A stretch of 64,000 nt of DNA from Diadema setosum (lineage: Eukaryota > Echinodermata > Echinoidea > Diadematoida > Diadematidae), in assembly GCA_033980235.1 (NCBI GenBank), contig CM067067.1, positions 620,001 to 684,000 on the forward strand, in the 5' to 3' direction. The notes below the pieces were generated by a model. It saw only the letters and a list, made by a program, of their open reading frames with translations, did no database searches and was not told the DNA's origin. The position numbers were made by a program, and so were the translations under genes. Shown piece after piece: positions 14,264-29,200 of this stretch (positions are counted from its first letter, which is position 1; each line of letters starts with the position of its first letter).

Positions 14264-17200
14264 GGCGATTCAGTACCATACCCTTTTTGATCTTATGATG
14301 TGTTCTATTTTACTATTCTTTGTCGTATTGTGTTTCTTGTGAGAGATAGTTACACGAATGTTTCTTGTTCTGTGAAGGGCGAGGATGGAGAACCCGGACC
14401 ACCAGGGCAGGTCGGAGTGACTGGAGCCCAGGGACGCCGGGGAGAGGACGGACCTCAGGGACCTGAGGGACTGGCCGGTGGTCAGGTAAGTACCAAAGTC
14501 ACCTTAACACTCGAATGTTTTTTACATAGAAATTTCGACTTTTCATGTCATTAAATAAATCAAGGCCGTCACAGACTTGCTTGACAACAAATTAAAATAA
14601 AGATGAACGTAAAATAAAGATATATAAAATTTTTGTTTTTAACTGGAGGAGCAGAAATAACGTACATGAACATGAGTGAGCTCTTCGTAAGTGATCTCCT
14701 GCGTTAGTTGAACTTTTACACGGGCCTAAATAAAGCGCGTGATATTTAACCCATGTTATTTCTCAGAATAGAAGGCATACAGAAGGTAACAATGTGCAGG
14801 AATATGATAAATCACAGCGGACACAGGAGTAAAGCATTAATCTTTTGTATATGACACTACAGACAGCCTCTCATTATGGTTGTAAGTTTTGTTTGCATAT
14901 GCAATTCATAATATAATTGTGTTATGTCGTGTTTTGACAGGGACCTGCTGGTGTTCCTGGAAGCGCTGGTGCTCGCGGAAATCGCGGTGAGCGCGGACCT
15001 CCTGGCCCGACGGGTAACACTGGACTTGCTGGTGGTGAAGTAAGTCAGCTTGAATTGCTGTTTCAAGTATTTTTTTTTCTAAATGATTTCCTCTAGCTAA
15101 TTCCGAATACATCAAACGTCATTTACACAAGACCAAATTTAATATCTGTGATAACTTTAAGGGTGAGATGTCGACGACCTCAATCAATACACAATTAGGA
15201 TTTTCTCCTGACAGATTCGATTTTAAAGGATCACGTTTGTAATATCATCAAGATTGCAATATATTGTATTATATAGAAATCATAATATCTATATGCAATA
15301 GGCAATAGGCTATGAGTGGATGACAGAATAATTATATCTATTAATTTCATGTCTAACTTCCAATAGGGTGAGCCTGGTATCCGTGGAGCCGCTGGGCTGC
15401 AGGGACCTGCCGGTTTGGTAGGAGAGCGTGGTCTGGACGGCCGAGCAGGACGCCAAGGAGAAGTGGTGAGTCAAAGGGCCGGGTCAGAGGGATAAACCTT
15501 GTAGCTTCGGACAGTGTGACCATCCTATAATATCTTATCATTGTCCTCCTCCCACTGTGAGAAAAAAACAACAAGCAAACAAACAAACAAACAAACAAAC
15601 AGGCTGTTTTTCAATTGGCACAACTGACAGAATGTGAGTATTTGCAAGAATATACACAGCAGTGCATGTTACATGGGTTATCTGATCACTTACTCAACGT
15701 GTATAGTGAAAATATGATTCTTTATTGGGCAATACATCACTACCAAACAAAAATCATAAATTATATTGTCTCCTTACGTAACTACATAATCAAAGCTTTA
15801 TATGCATGAACTTGGAAATGAAAGTATGGCTCATTTAAACTGTTTGGCCATAGATTGTATAGCCTCATTCATACCATCGCACTGTGAGAAAGTATATGAA
15901 TCAGTTAGTCCTTGTTATGTGAAATATCAATTTTTAATAAGATAATGAGATTGAATTACCTGACAAATCAAAAGACAATATTATGTTTTTTTTTCTAAAT
16001 GAACAACTCTGCAATGAATGACACGGATGTAAATCCATTATAGTTGGAGTTTGTTTGTTCGTTTGCAGATACTTTTATTTATTTATTTACTTATTTCACA
16101 ATAAATTTTCACAGCAGTAATAATGTTATGGATGACAAAGTAATCAAGTGATAAACATATAATGTAGCGCACATAGAAATATTCAATACAAACCTTGTTT
16201 GACAGGATAAATACAATGATTTATGCAGAAAGTGGCGCTATTATTAGCAATTGCTTGAAGTGATGCCACCATAGCTCCAAATAAATGTGGGTATGGGTGT
16301 AAAGGGTTCAGAAATTAAATGTCATCATCATAATAATAACTTCGTGTAATTTTACAGAAAATTGCATATGTTTGTTTTGGGTGTGCATAGTGTTTACTGA
16401 CGCAGTTTGCACAATTATTGACTTAACGGGGTAATATTGACGGAGTGGGGTATTTTGTTTTGTTTGAGAAGAAGAGGAAGCATTATGAAGTCATAACATT
16501 TAAATCAATCACTCGTGAAAATTTCATGATTATACTCCATTTTAAAAAGGGCTTCTTCATTATTGCCTTGAAAGAAAACAGAGAAGAGGCGTCTTTTGTA
16601 TATATCGTTTTGAGTTTATCAGAACCATTGTACCACATGTATGATTGTTTGTTTGTGGGTTTTGTTGTTGTTGTTTTTTTTTGGGGGGGGGGGCGAGGAG
16701 TATCTGGGGTCGTTTGAGTGATTATCAAAAAATGATAAGATAAATTAGTATGGACACTGGTGTCATATATTACAATGTTTTGAAAAAAAAGGTACAGATT
16801 GTTTCAATACATAAATATAGTCTTTTGAAAGCCTTTTTCTGGAATTAAAAAAAAAAGAAAATTGTCTCGTGTTTTACTGGCATATCCTCAAGCTAAATTG
16901 CAGCAAGATTTATAAGGGTTGTGTGTATAAAAAGTATATAGTGATGATGCCGCTAATATTAGAAATGTCATTAATGTAGATTTAGAAGAGGTGCGGATTT
17001 AAGATGGGATTCTTGGGAAAGGCCACATTTTATGTTATGTTACTGTATTCACATTTTATTATGTTTACACGTGTTGGATGATTCCTACGGTCTTTGTTAT
17101 TGTAGATCGTTTGATATGTGATATTTCCACAGGGTCCAACTGGTTCCGGAGGTGTCATGGGTCCACCTGGTCTACGTGGTTTACAGGTAAGTGTTTATAG

Positions 17201-20200
17201 CACGAATTGCCTCTTCTAGTTGTGCAATGTGCTCCCCTGACAAATTTATTTCTTAGTATCAATTTAGCATTGGCATTATTGCACAAATAAAAATTATCAT
17301 AAAAGTTTGATTGACACTGGGCTGATATGCACAAGCGAGAATTTTTTGCACATCTCTTGTTTCTTCACGTAAATGCTGAAAAACATCATAATTATTTTCC
17401 ACTTTCTTTATTCTCATGTTCACATTCGACAAAGTTCATTCTAAACCAGAGCATCAGAAGTAAGGAACTTTAATCAGACTCATATTATTGATACGAGCCA
17501 ATCGACATGAGTCAAACCTCAGCAATGCCGTTTCATATTACATATAATTACTTTTATACTGTCTTCATCAATTGCAAACCATCCTTCTTGGTGAATCAAA
17601 GTGTAAATCTTGACACTTGAACTTCATTTGCCATAGGGACCACCTGGACTTCGTGGAGGAGTTGGACCTGGCGGAGAAATGGGAGAAGACGTAAGCGCCC
17701 TCCATTTCTTATATTCATCATAACCTGAAATGAAAGTATCAGCAGGGAAATGAATCGTTGTTCATGAACTCTTTTGTGAAAGGCGTTATGTGGGCAATAA
17801 AGCAGTGCAGCATAATTGAGCAAAACACAGCGATAAGTAAACTCGAGGGATGATCTTAATAAGATATGTACATGTTTAAAAGAAGTTCCAACCGGTGTCC
17901 AAGGTGTTTCTTTCATGTAGATCAATTGATATGTGTATTGTTCAAAAAGGCTGTCGTAGGGCCTAAAATGATAGTCCTCGCAGAACGCACATCTGAAATC
18001 ACTGCAGCTTATAGTCTGAAGCTTAAGGAAGGCAAAACTACAGTGGGCCATTAACTACTGACTTTCGTAGACAAGGTAACAAGCATCAAAAACATCATCT
18101 TCAAGTCCCAACCAGAGCATGCTACTTTAAGTCAAAGCCAATATTTGGCTTTCTATATACTTACAATTCCTCCTACCATTCTACATATCAATCTGTATTT
18201 CAGGGAGATCAAGGAGCACGTGGTAACCAAGGATCAGCAGGACGAACAGGCGAGAGGGTTAGTACCACTCCAACAGACTGCCACTATGTATGAATCGACA
18301 CAAAACGCCTTCTTAGAGCAAGAAGTTACGTGTCACAGAGGTGGTAGTGTTGAGTAATATTATATATGGCGACTATGAAGACGACGAGGAGTTTAGTTTC
18401 AACTTATTAACAACAGAACATACCTACAAGAGAATGTAAATAGGCCTATTGCATAAGCATGCGGGTATGACAATATGAATACAATAAACAAATGTATGTG
18501 CAGGTATTGATACATACATACATAATTATAGCACGTTCAAAGCTACCTTGATTGTTTTTGGGGAAAAAATGTTAAGAGGAGCACCAAAAGTTAGCACTAG
18601 TGCTAGTCGAGAATGATTCTCTAATAATTTTCTCCATTAGAAAAAGAAAAATCAGAATATACATGTAGTATACAAACTGTAAATTTATTTACCTTTTACC
18701 TTTTATTTAACTTTTTATCTGTTGTACCCAAAACATGGTAAATGTTGCTATATGGATTCGATGTTTCTGTTTCCACATTATAAGCTGTTATTTCCTTTAC
18801 ATGATTTTGCTTCATGTCACGCATTGAGTAGACATAACGATATGTGTTTATTGGACTCTAAGACGAATGATATTAAGTTTGGTCATTCTATTCGATGACT
18901 ATTTATATATAACTTGATGGAATTTAAAGTAATGTTTTTAATGATTTGTTTGCACTCCTCAGGGAAGTCAAGGACCTCAAGGACCATCAGGAGTAGCTGG
19001 ATCTCGTGGTGACAACGTGAGTCTTTTTATTCCCATCTTATCTCTTGTCTCGGCATGTGAGTCGTAAAAATAACATCATAACAAAAGAAATATTCATGTC
19101 CCATCCCTCCTACAAGGCGCATCATCCGAACATATTGGAAGAGCAGTGTATATCACGTTATATTAATAATCGGATGGCAGTGCTGCTGAAAACTTGCCCT
19201 TTGATACATTAGGCAATTTGCAACTCTCATTAGAAAAATAAAGGACGTAGGACGATTTTTCAGTGGAGTAAATTTGGTCTCAAAGTATGCGGGAGACTTC
19301 AATGAAAAAAAAAAATCATGAAATCGTGTTGCGGAATCATGGCCCGAAATGTCGGGGGGGGGGGGTGTCTTTGACCCCAGGGTTTATTATGTCAAGATAT
19401 ATCAGGTAGATGATCCTGATCCTAGATCTGTATATGTACGTCTAATGTCTACTCGTATACTCCGGGCTGTAGGGATAAAGTTTGATTTTTATTTCTCAAT
19501 ATTGACCTCTTCTCGGTGTGTATGTCTCTTTCAGGGACAACCAGGAGATCCTGGACCTAACGGACCCACCGGAGCCAAGGGAGCTCGCGTAAGTATGATG
19601 TTACACCATGTTCTAGCTTCATACTCAGTCCTTGTGGCAATTTGATAGTCACAAAGATGAATATTGTCAGTATATTAGGTAGTCATTCATCTCATATTGA
19701 TTGAAGGAATAAAATGCAAGTGTCTTTAAACCCTTGATTGCTTGTATAATATTGTATTCATAGCTAAATCCTGAAGCCTTATAGTTGATTAACATATTGT
19801 GAAAACAGACAACATCCTCTCAAACATGAGTAAAATAAGACCATGTCTTGAGAGGTTAACAGTACGTACACGGAAAAATATTGCCAGAACAAGAGGTAAC
19901 TTGATGTTTCTCTCTGTGTAAAAATGTGTCTTTTATTGATGACATGAATGACTGTATTGAGGTCACAATTCTCTTGACAGGGTATTGATGGTGAGAAAGG
20001 ATCGCAAGGAGCTCGCGGTATCCCTGGCAACCCTGTAAGTAGGCTGGTCTCTATTATCATAAGATTAAAATAAATAGGCTGGTCTCTATATTATCACGTA
20101 CATAGTAAGATGAAAATGATTATAGTTAGATTAATACAAAGAAAGAGATACACAAAGAGATAGAGATAGAAAAACAGACAGACATAGACACAGAAAAAAA

Positions 20201-23200
20201 AAATGTTAATGAGGCTGAAAATGATGACAGAAAGAATACAGTCATGCGATGAATGTTCAGTAAGTTTAACATTGTGTCATATACAAACCTGTTTGATTGA
20301 TAATTTGAAAAAAATTCGAAATTTTTTTTTTAATTTGAAAATAATAATAGAATAATAATAGAAATAATTGATAATTTGAAAAATGAATTCATATAAATAA
20401 TATCTTATGCATTACGAATGACTGTCCTTATTATGTGATGTCTCCTTGGTGTGTCTAATCATACTGGATCCTTCGCGTAATGTCTGTTCATCCCCCCCCC
20501 CCCACCCCCGCCTCTCTCATCCAGGGACCTGGTGGCGCACCAGGTGAGCGAGGACCAGTCGGCAATCCAGGCGAGAAGGGTGAGGCTGGACCATCAGGCC
20601 TTCAAGGTCGACGTGGAAGGGTTGGACTACAGGTGGGTTGATATCAAGGGAGTACTGATATCAGGGAGGCAGAGTCGTCAGAGCATAGCTATCGATGTTT
20701 TTCTACTCATCCAATCGTGGCGTACTTGACTTGTAATGTTGAGGAAAATTTTGCTTGATTTCACCAGATTTTACTAAACCAATTTGGCCCAAGGTTAGGA
20801 GTGTCCCGGTATTCAACGGTAATGCTGACCAAACACCATGATGATTATGTTCTCATATACTGTTAGCAGAAGAGAGAGCGAGAATCTTACTACAATATTT
20901 TCATAATTTGTAAGAAATGCATTATCATCTCATATTCTTTCTAAGGGTCATGGTATCTAAACTGCTTGATGACAAGTTTGAGCAGTGTTTCTTATCTAGT
21001 GATATTAAATTACATTTCACGTCATGACCAAGATGAAACGTAGATGACATTACTTCCTTATTTTGTATAGATGCCTTTTTGATAATCCTGTGGCTCATTC
21101 TGTGATTCACGGTGTGTGGTTATTATAACGTTTATCAGAATGACTCGATCTACAGGGTGAGTAAATCAAAAGATTGTGAGGTGATTATAAGCTGTTGCAT
21201 GTTTAATTTTGCAATGGGAGTCATTTCAGCTCGTTTATTTGTTTGTTTTTAAATCAGAAACACGATAAATGGTTGTTAGTTATTAGTTTTTTTGTTTTTT
21301 TTTTTGCCATCACTACTGTTAAAATATGTTCCAGCTAAGCACCTGTACAGATTCTGACTACGAAGCTTTCGAATTAACATGTCTGTCTCCGCATCGTACA
21401 AGTAGCGTGAAATCGTCAATTATTGTTAGACGACACAGGCGAAGATATCCCTTTTAACAATTCTTGCTGTAACTTCACGCGGTGGACTTTAAATCATGAT
21501 GTAAATTCGTATTGGAGAGAAGATGATATGTGTTAAGCTGGTAAATGAAACAATGTTTTCCTTCTGTGTATTCAACAGGGACTTACTGGACCACGTGGAG
21601 CTAGAGGAGAATCTGGTCTACAAGGACCTGCGGTAAGTACTCTCATCTAGAGATCTCATCCAGAAATAATTCAATACTTCTTCTCTTCTGAGCATGGCAC
21701 AATATTCAATTTAGTCATATTTTTTATTGTTTATTTTGAGTTGAAATATTGAATGGAAATTCAAACTCTTGACCACAGCTGCGGTCAAAACGCCAAGAAT
21801 ACGGCTGGACAACCCATCACACACACCGTGTTATACATGCCCTTTGAATGAAAGAAAGAGTATGAGGAGTATGAGTATTTGTCATAGAAAAATATACTGA
21901 TCAGTAAATATCGTTGAAAAGTACTTGCTGAAAGGCGATGCCCCTCTTTCACCAATGTAGATTTGCTATGTTTACCGATCCTTCGCAACTTCTTGAAACT
22001 TACTACAGGGACCCTCTGGATCAACTGGAATGAACGGACCCCCTGGACCACGCGGAGAGCCGGTGAGACAATAACGACATTGTCACAACCGCAAAATTTA
22101 TTATACGTTTATTTCCTTCCTCAATTCGGAAAGGAAAAGGGGAAAAAGACGTAAATGTAATTTCCATTGTCATCAACGTTAGCTGCAATTTTCTTGATTT
22201 TTTTTTTATTCCTGTAATTACATTGACTAACATAGGTACGATAGATGATATTCAAAGCTTTTACAAGAACATTACATAAAATAGAAGGGATCTTTTTCTG
22301 AATATGCTAACTTATTTTCTTTTGCCAAATGTTTAATTGCATATGGCAGCATTGATCGCCTCCTAGTTTCTACCCCCTCAACCCCCCCCCCCAAAAAAAA
22401 AATAGAAATGCAAAACTGGACGACTTAATCGCATTTATCACCACTCTATAAGTAGAATATCATACTATACTCTGGCACGACGTTATATTTACGAGAGAAA
22501 TAAGACTCCAGGGTGTTATTGTATATTAGTGTTTTTATGTTTAAGGACGTCATGCTGTAAGTGATGTACCAACAAGTAATGATTAGAAGGTCATTAACAT
22601 AAGACAGGTGATAATGTTTATAGGGAACTAAGCATTGACTATATCCCTCACAGGGCCCTGTGGGACCAAGCGGAAACAACGGAGCTAACGGAGATCCTGG
22701 AGTACAGGTAAGTGCTGTACAATGTACTTTAATCGCTGCGATGAATGATATCAGACTTTAGGGTTTTGTTTTGACTTCAGTAATCATACCCGTGACTTCT
22801 CTGTTCTTATTTTTCTTCTTGTGTGTGACAAAGACCACTGCTTGGAAAGATCTGACGTGGCACATTTGAGAAGGAAAATGCATTATAAGTCATAGAGTAG
22901 TATAAGTAACTCACTGCAGATTAAGATCTGTATCCTGTGAACCAGCGTGGCGGGATGGCGTCAGTAAATCGTATTTGCCTGACAATCAAGAGGCGATGGA
23001 GTAATCATGGCTGGTGTGTGGGGTTGTGTGCTGTCATGATATGAGCCCCATTGTGATAGGAGGGGAAAATCATCAGAAAACCTTTGTTCTGTCCATAAGA
23101 CATAATGCACATCCACCTGACACTAAACTGGTATTTGGTAATACAAATATAAAAAAAAAACCCAGCTGTTCACGAATCCAATGCAAACTAATGAAATGGA

Positions 23201-26200
23201 TGCTTTCCCAAGTTTTAATTGACGGACCATTCTGGTCACTAGTCTTGGTCTACGCAAGTTAACTCATCCTTTGTTTGAACATGACTGACAAGCCTGTGCA
23301 TATACCGCTTTGTAAACAAGTGATGTGCCTATAAATAACAAACAGAGCAAAAAAGAAAGGCCATCAAGTGTACCCATGTGCGCATGAATTAGCTCCGAAT
23401 TGGCTTATTTTAATTGACTTCATGCTTATTGTTACGCTGCTTTCATTGTTGCTGACAGGGTCTGAAAGGACCAACTGGTAACCCTGGTCTCCGCGGACCT
23501 CCTGGCATTGTTGGACTTCAAGGACCATCTGGAATAAGTGGAGAGGAAGGTCGCGCTGGTAACATGGTGAGTACATGTATCGATATCAAATGATAATAAT
23601 TTGAGCGCCAAAATCAGCAGCACATAAAGGGACACTCGTGTTCCTTTGATTACTGGAAGCACAACTCTGCATCTCAGAATGAGAGGATGTGAAAATAGGC
23701 GAAAACTCTGAAATTTTCTACTTCGAAATGACTCGTTTGACATGGAAGCCACATTTTTTTTTTTCACTTGTAAAGGAACCGTGTATGTCAGAGTAGTGGT
23801 GAGAGGCCACAAAACTTCTTCACCTTGCATCAAGTTAGTGGTCAATTCTTAGTGAGACGCAGCTGTTGAATCTCTTTTCATCAGGGAATAGATGTTGGTT
23901 GAGCTTCTTCAATATACAATCATCCCTCTAAAATAATACATTTCGTGTCAGCTATCTCGTCATTGTTGTGTCTGTACATGTATAATGTCTGCTGTGTTGA
24001 TTTATGGTATAAAATCATTTGCTTCAACTCAGTCTATATACTTTTATGTTCTACCATGTAGGGACCTCGTGGACCTGCTGGACCCCGCGGTCAGGCCGGA
24101 TTACTTGGACCTGGTGTAAGTTAGCTCGATTTCATTGACAGTATGCTCTTGAAAACTTGTATATGTATTGTTGTCTTCCTGGACTCCACCACAAAAAAAT
24201 GAAATGAAATAAAAAGTAAAACAAACTAAAATAAATGAATAAATTAATGAAAGAATAAACAAATGAATAAATGAACAAATCAATTAATCAATCAATTTTC
24301 TTATAGTGATTATAGTTTGTCACCAATCGCGATCTGATGAGTCATCCAAATGCTCTCTGAATGACATCTTTTTAATTTTGACAAATTTTGTCCTCTATCT
24401 TTTTTGTGTGACATTCATTACATCTCAATTAACTCAGAAGAAGACAATCAGTAAAGGACTAAAGTAATTAAACTGAAATAATTTAAAAGTAAAAAGTCAT
24501 TACAACGTAGACTTAAGAAACGTTATAAAAAAAACATTTTGAATTTATCTTCCATGAAAATGTTGACTTCAAAGTTTTTCGTATTTTTTCATTCATTATA
24601 CAACGACACTAAAAAACCCAAAACTTATGGAAAAATTACCGTAGCCAGTGTAAATGACTATTCAGCCGCCGATATCAGTGCAAAACGAGCAAAATGAGCA
24701 AAATTAGTAGAATCAAGTACAGAGACTCCAACCCCAAGAACCTTCTGATCTGGAGATTCTCCCGCCTGAAACCTTTAGCAAACGGGAGACTCCAAGTTGA
24801 TGTGTGCGAAGCGCGAAGTTCCTAGGATTCTAGATGTTCTCTGGTGCTATCTAAGGCTTATTTTTTTCAACATACGTTAGAAATAAGTAAGAAATCCTTT
24901 CCACCGGGAGACACAGAGCCAGGGCGGGAGAACGGGAGATTGTGCAAAAATGGGCTTTCGGCGGGAGATCTCCCGTCGAAAACGGGAGAGTTGGAGTCTC
25001 TGCAAGTACTTTCTTGAATTGAACTGACAGATTCAGTGCACATAGACAAACTCATAAGAATGATTGTTATCTATAAGACGACAAAGAAAATACAAAGACA
25101 CTGATGACGTGGAGACCTATTGCTATTATCTCATTATGTATGGATTTGTCTTTGATGGCAGGGTATTGCTGGCTTGACCGGACCTGCAGGAGCGGCCGGT
25201 GCGCTCGGACGACCGGTAAGTCTACCTTCCCAGTCTTCACAGGCACAGAGTATCAATCATTTGACATTTTCATCAGCCAGTTTACAACAACATTCAATGA
25301 ATAGAATGCATAAGATTCATCGCACCACTATAGATTATTACATTCCCTTGACGCATTCCCAGAACTATTGTGTTGCAGGAAACCCGCATGATTAGTAATG
25401 ATTGTGACTGTGATGTTGAGTATGAAAGCATTCTGAAAAAAAAAAAACCACCAACTTTGCAACATTCTTTTTGAGGGTATTTCCAGTACATGTATTTAGT
25501 CCCATTGCTAGTATAAGTGCTAAATGCATAGGCCCTAGATTATGTGACGGATTTTAAACAATTACACAGTAATCTCAAACACACAATTCATATCCAATTG
25601 CTCTATTAATTCAATTTTGTCATGAATAAAGGAAAATAATGTTTGTCGAGTAATAAATCTGGTGACAAATGTGCTCTTGTTGCTTGATATCAATTAAAGG
25701 GAAGTGCCGGGGCTCCTGGTCCAGATGGACAAGAGGGATCACAAGGAGAGGACGGGCCAAGGGGACCTATTGGAGCCCCTGGAGCCGCAGGTCTCCGTGG
25801 AAGTAACGTAAGTCCAGCTTATCACTTTTTATTCTACATACACATGTAATTCATTACCTTACCGAATTATAAAAAGAAAATCACGCAGTTCTATGTTTTT
25901 CATCTTTCTATTTTTTCCTTGTAGATGGTGATAGTTAAAACAAAATTAAGGACACTTGTATGCATTATATATTCACTTTCGAAATGGCAGAAACAATTAC
26001 CATAATCTTTCTTGCAGCAATATTTTATATTCTTTGTGGTACTAATTTTCATCGGGCTCAAACTGATTATAGAGGAGTACTTCTTTTTTTTTATTGAGGT
26101 TGACAGTAGAGGATTAATTTGTGGATCAATCCTCCCTTCACTTCACAGGGTCGTGACGGTAAAGACGGTGCGCGAGGACCAGCTGGTGCCAAAGGATCTC

Positions 26201-29200
26201 GAGGAGACACTGGAGCTCGGGGAAGTGACGGCACCAATGGACTGATGGGACCGAGGGTAAGTTCTGGCTCTTTACACTTTGTTTACTTCTCTCACTTTGT
26301 CTCAAACAGTTTCACAAAATAATGCGGATAAATAGAGAGTACAGTGGGGAACAGCTTTATGAAACACCCCACTGTTGGGTGTTTCATAAAGCTGTTCGTA
26401 AAGTTAGGAACGACTTACGAGCGACTGGTTATCAGTTCTTGTGCTGAATTATGGAAATTCTGATAAGTCTAGCACATCAGAACTGATCACCAGTCGCTCG
26501 TAAGTTGTTTGTAACTTTACGAACAGGGCGAGGTTATCATTTTGTTGCCATTAGATTAGCATCAAATGCTTATTGTATTGTGAGATGTGGTATCCAGTTT
26601 ACAGATTCCATGACAGCATGCCTGTGGTTTATTAAACGTAAATGTTACTAATAATCTCGCAAACACCGATTGCAGGTGATTGTGCATTTTTTGTCTGTTT
26701 TAACACCAATTAATCCTGATATGTTCTCTCTTCTGATAGGGACCAGTCGGTCCTGTAGGAGCCCAGGGAGAACGTGGCCAACGCGGAAAGCAAGGAGCAC
26801 AAGGACCAGTTGGAATTGCTGGAGACGAGGGAGCTACCGGTCCTTTGGTAAGACATGAATCTAAAGAAGGGATAGTCTTTATTGTTTCTTGACTAGCAAA
26901 CAAGAGTCTCTATAAACTATCTGTCAAAGACGTATTCAGTATCGAGACTCTAGAGCAGAACGAAGCATTTCACTGTCTGTAGTAGTTGGTTAGGCACTTG
27001 GGACGTCCCAGCTGCCATTATATCTGCACTGGTTGCATACAGGAAAGAATAACCATTCGTGTAAAGTATAGCTTGTTCCTCTATTTTCCTTCATGTTAGC
27101 TTGAAAAGTGTTCCCATGAAAAATAAAAAGTAAAAGTATTCCCATATCTACTTGAAATAGGTAAACTGCATTGCTGCCTTCATAGAGGCTTTTTCACTAT
27201 AAGAGGATGGAACTTTTTGTGGGATATCGTGACAAAACACACACAGTATTCAGGAAAATCGCCAAATACTGCTGCACTAGGTCGTTACCATCTATACCTT
27301 TTGCAACATCTCTGCTATCACATTCTTTTCTTATAGTTCAAACTCATATCGCCATAGACAGTAATCTACTTTCACAAATTATATTTGTATACGCATTGTG
27401 ATTATGTTTATATGCCGTTATGACTGATACATAGAATTTTGCAGAGGAAATATCTGTATAATATCTGTACGCTCACTTTTGAGTGAAAGTGTCGCTACTT
27501 GATTCATGCTGCAGTAGAAATACATGATTGTCTAGGTAATGTGTGACTGACAGAAACGTGTGAATATTTTGAAAAGACACACACCTGATTATGACTGTGA
27601 AGCTGTAACGCATCAATATTATTTTGTTTGTGTTTTAGGGACCTGTTGGGCCCGCCGGACCAAGAGGAGAAGCCGGCTCACAAGGAATTCCAGTAAGTAA
27701 AACACGAAAGCTGTACGAGAAAGATTTTCACACTGATGGTGTCATTCAGAGGTATTCAGCCCTCTAATCTGTAAGAATCAAATAGTAATTATATCCAACA
27801 ATATTTGGTAACATAATGTCCATTCGTTAACAGCTGAACGTTGCCGTTAAGAGGATTACTATAAAACTCAAAACATTTTATTTCTCTTAACTTTAATCAC
27901 ACAGCGTTATAAGCGAACAGTCCAATTGACTGAAAGGCTCTGAAACACATTATTAACGCAAACTTTCCTTGGTATATTTCAGGGACACAAAGGAATGTCC
28001 GGACGACCTGGAGCCCCTGGCCTTCCTGGAAAGCCTGTAAGTTTTTTGACCCATTATGAGTGTTCCCCTTCTGATTGAGCAATAATGTGATATGCTTATA
28101 ACGCTTCCTTTTCCATTTTAGATGGTGTGCCATGTCTTACCCTGGTTTCGCAGAAGCCCTTCCATGTTGACGCATGTTTGACTTTTTATTCTAGAGCAAC
28201 ACAAAATGTCCAACTGACTTTGCATTACCCTATTCGTTCCTTTTTTTAAATAGTTTAAACATATTTCAGACACTGACATGGTCTACATTGTGTTTGAAAA
28301 AAAAATCATTATTATGAAGTGTTAGATGTTATAACATGACAATGATTAGCTTGATACCTGTTCTATGAGAGAAATGCATGAATATCTTGATTTCATATTC
28401 ATTGAATGTAGAAACAACTCTCTAGTCTTTAGTCATGAAATTCATGTTGTTAGTTTTGGGAAACTTGAAATGTACACCACAAGTCATTTCATCCATGCAG
28501 GGCGAAAATGGCCGACATGGTGACACTGGAGGAGAAGGATCCCGCGGTCTGCCTGTAAGTATACTCTTTGTGATTCGAGAATGTCTGTCATAAGCAATGC
28601 TAATGTGCATGCTTTGCTACCAAACAATTTTTTAGTAAAAACTGAAGACGGAGGATGTGCGGATTCTTACTTTCTTCCATTCTGATAGAGAAGAAATCAG
28701 ACACTGATGATGTTTGCAATCAGCTCTTACAAATCGTGGCGTTGAATAAGATTTCTTGAATCCCGTCCTTAAAACAAGGAAATGATAAAAACGGAAATGG
28801 TTGATATAAATCTAACATACAACAACAAGCCGTCTTTAGCAGTGACATCGATACGTTTGATGCCATTCCATGAGGGTGTTTATGTAAAATCCCATGACCA
28901 CTGCATGTACATAATGGACCTTTACCTTATGCCATGTACTTAGTATCGGTCTGATACATCTTATTCTAACAAAATGTTCATTTAAACAGGGTACCACTGG
29001 AACCAAGGGTAAATCTGGAAAGGACGGACCCCGTGGCCCACCAGGTTTGCGCGGTGTTTACGTAAGTAAAGCAACGCTTGTGTGTCTCCTCGTTTAACGG
29101 TAGTATATAACTTAGATCAACCAGCAGGTGTTTCAGCCACACGTTGTAGTTTTGAGCATATTTTACAACAACTAGTTTGTTATTAATATCACGCTGATGG

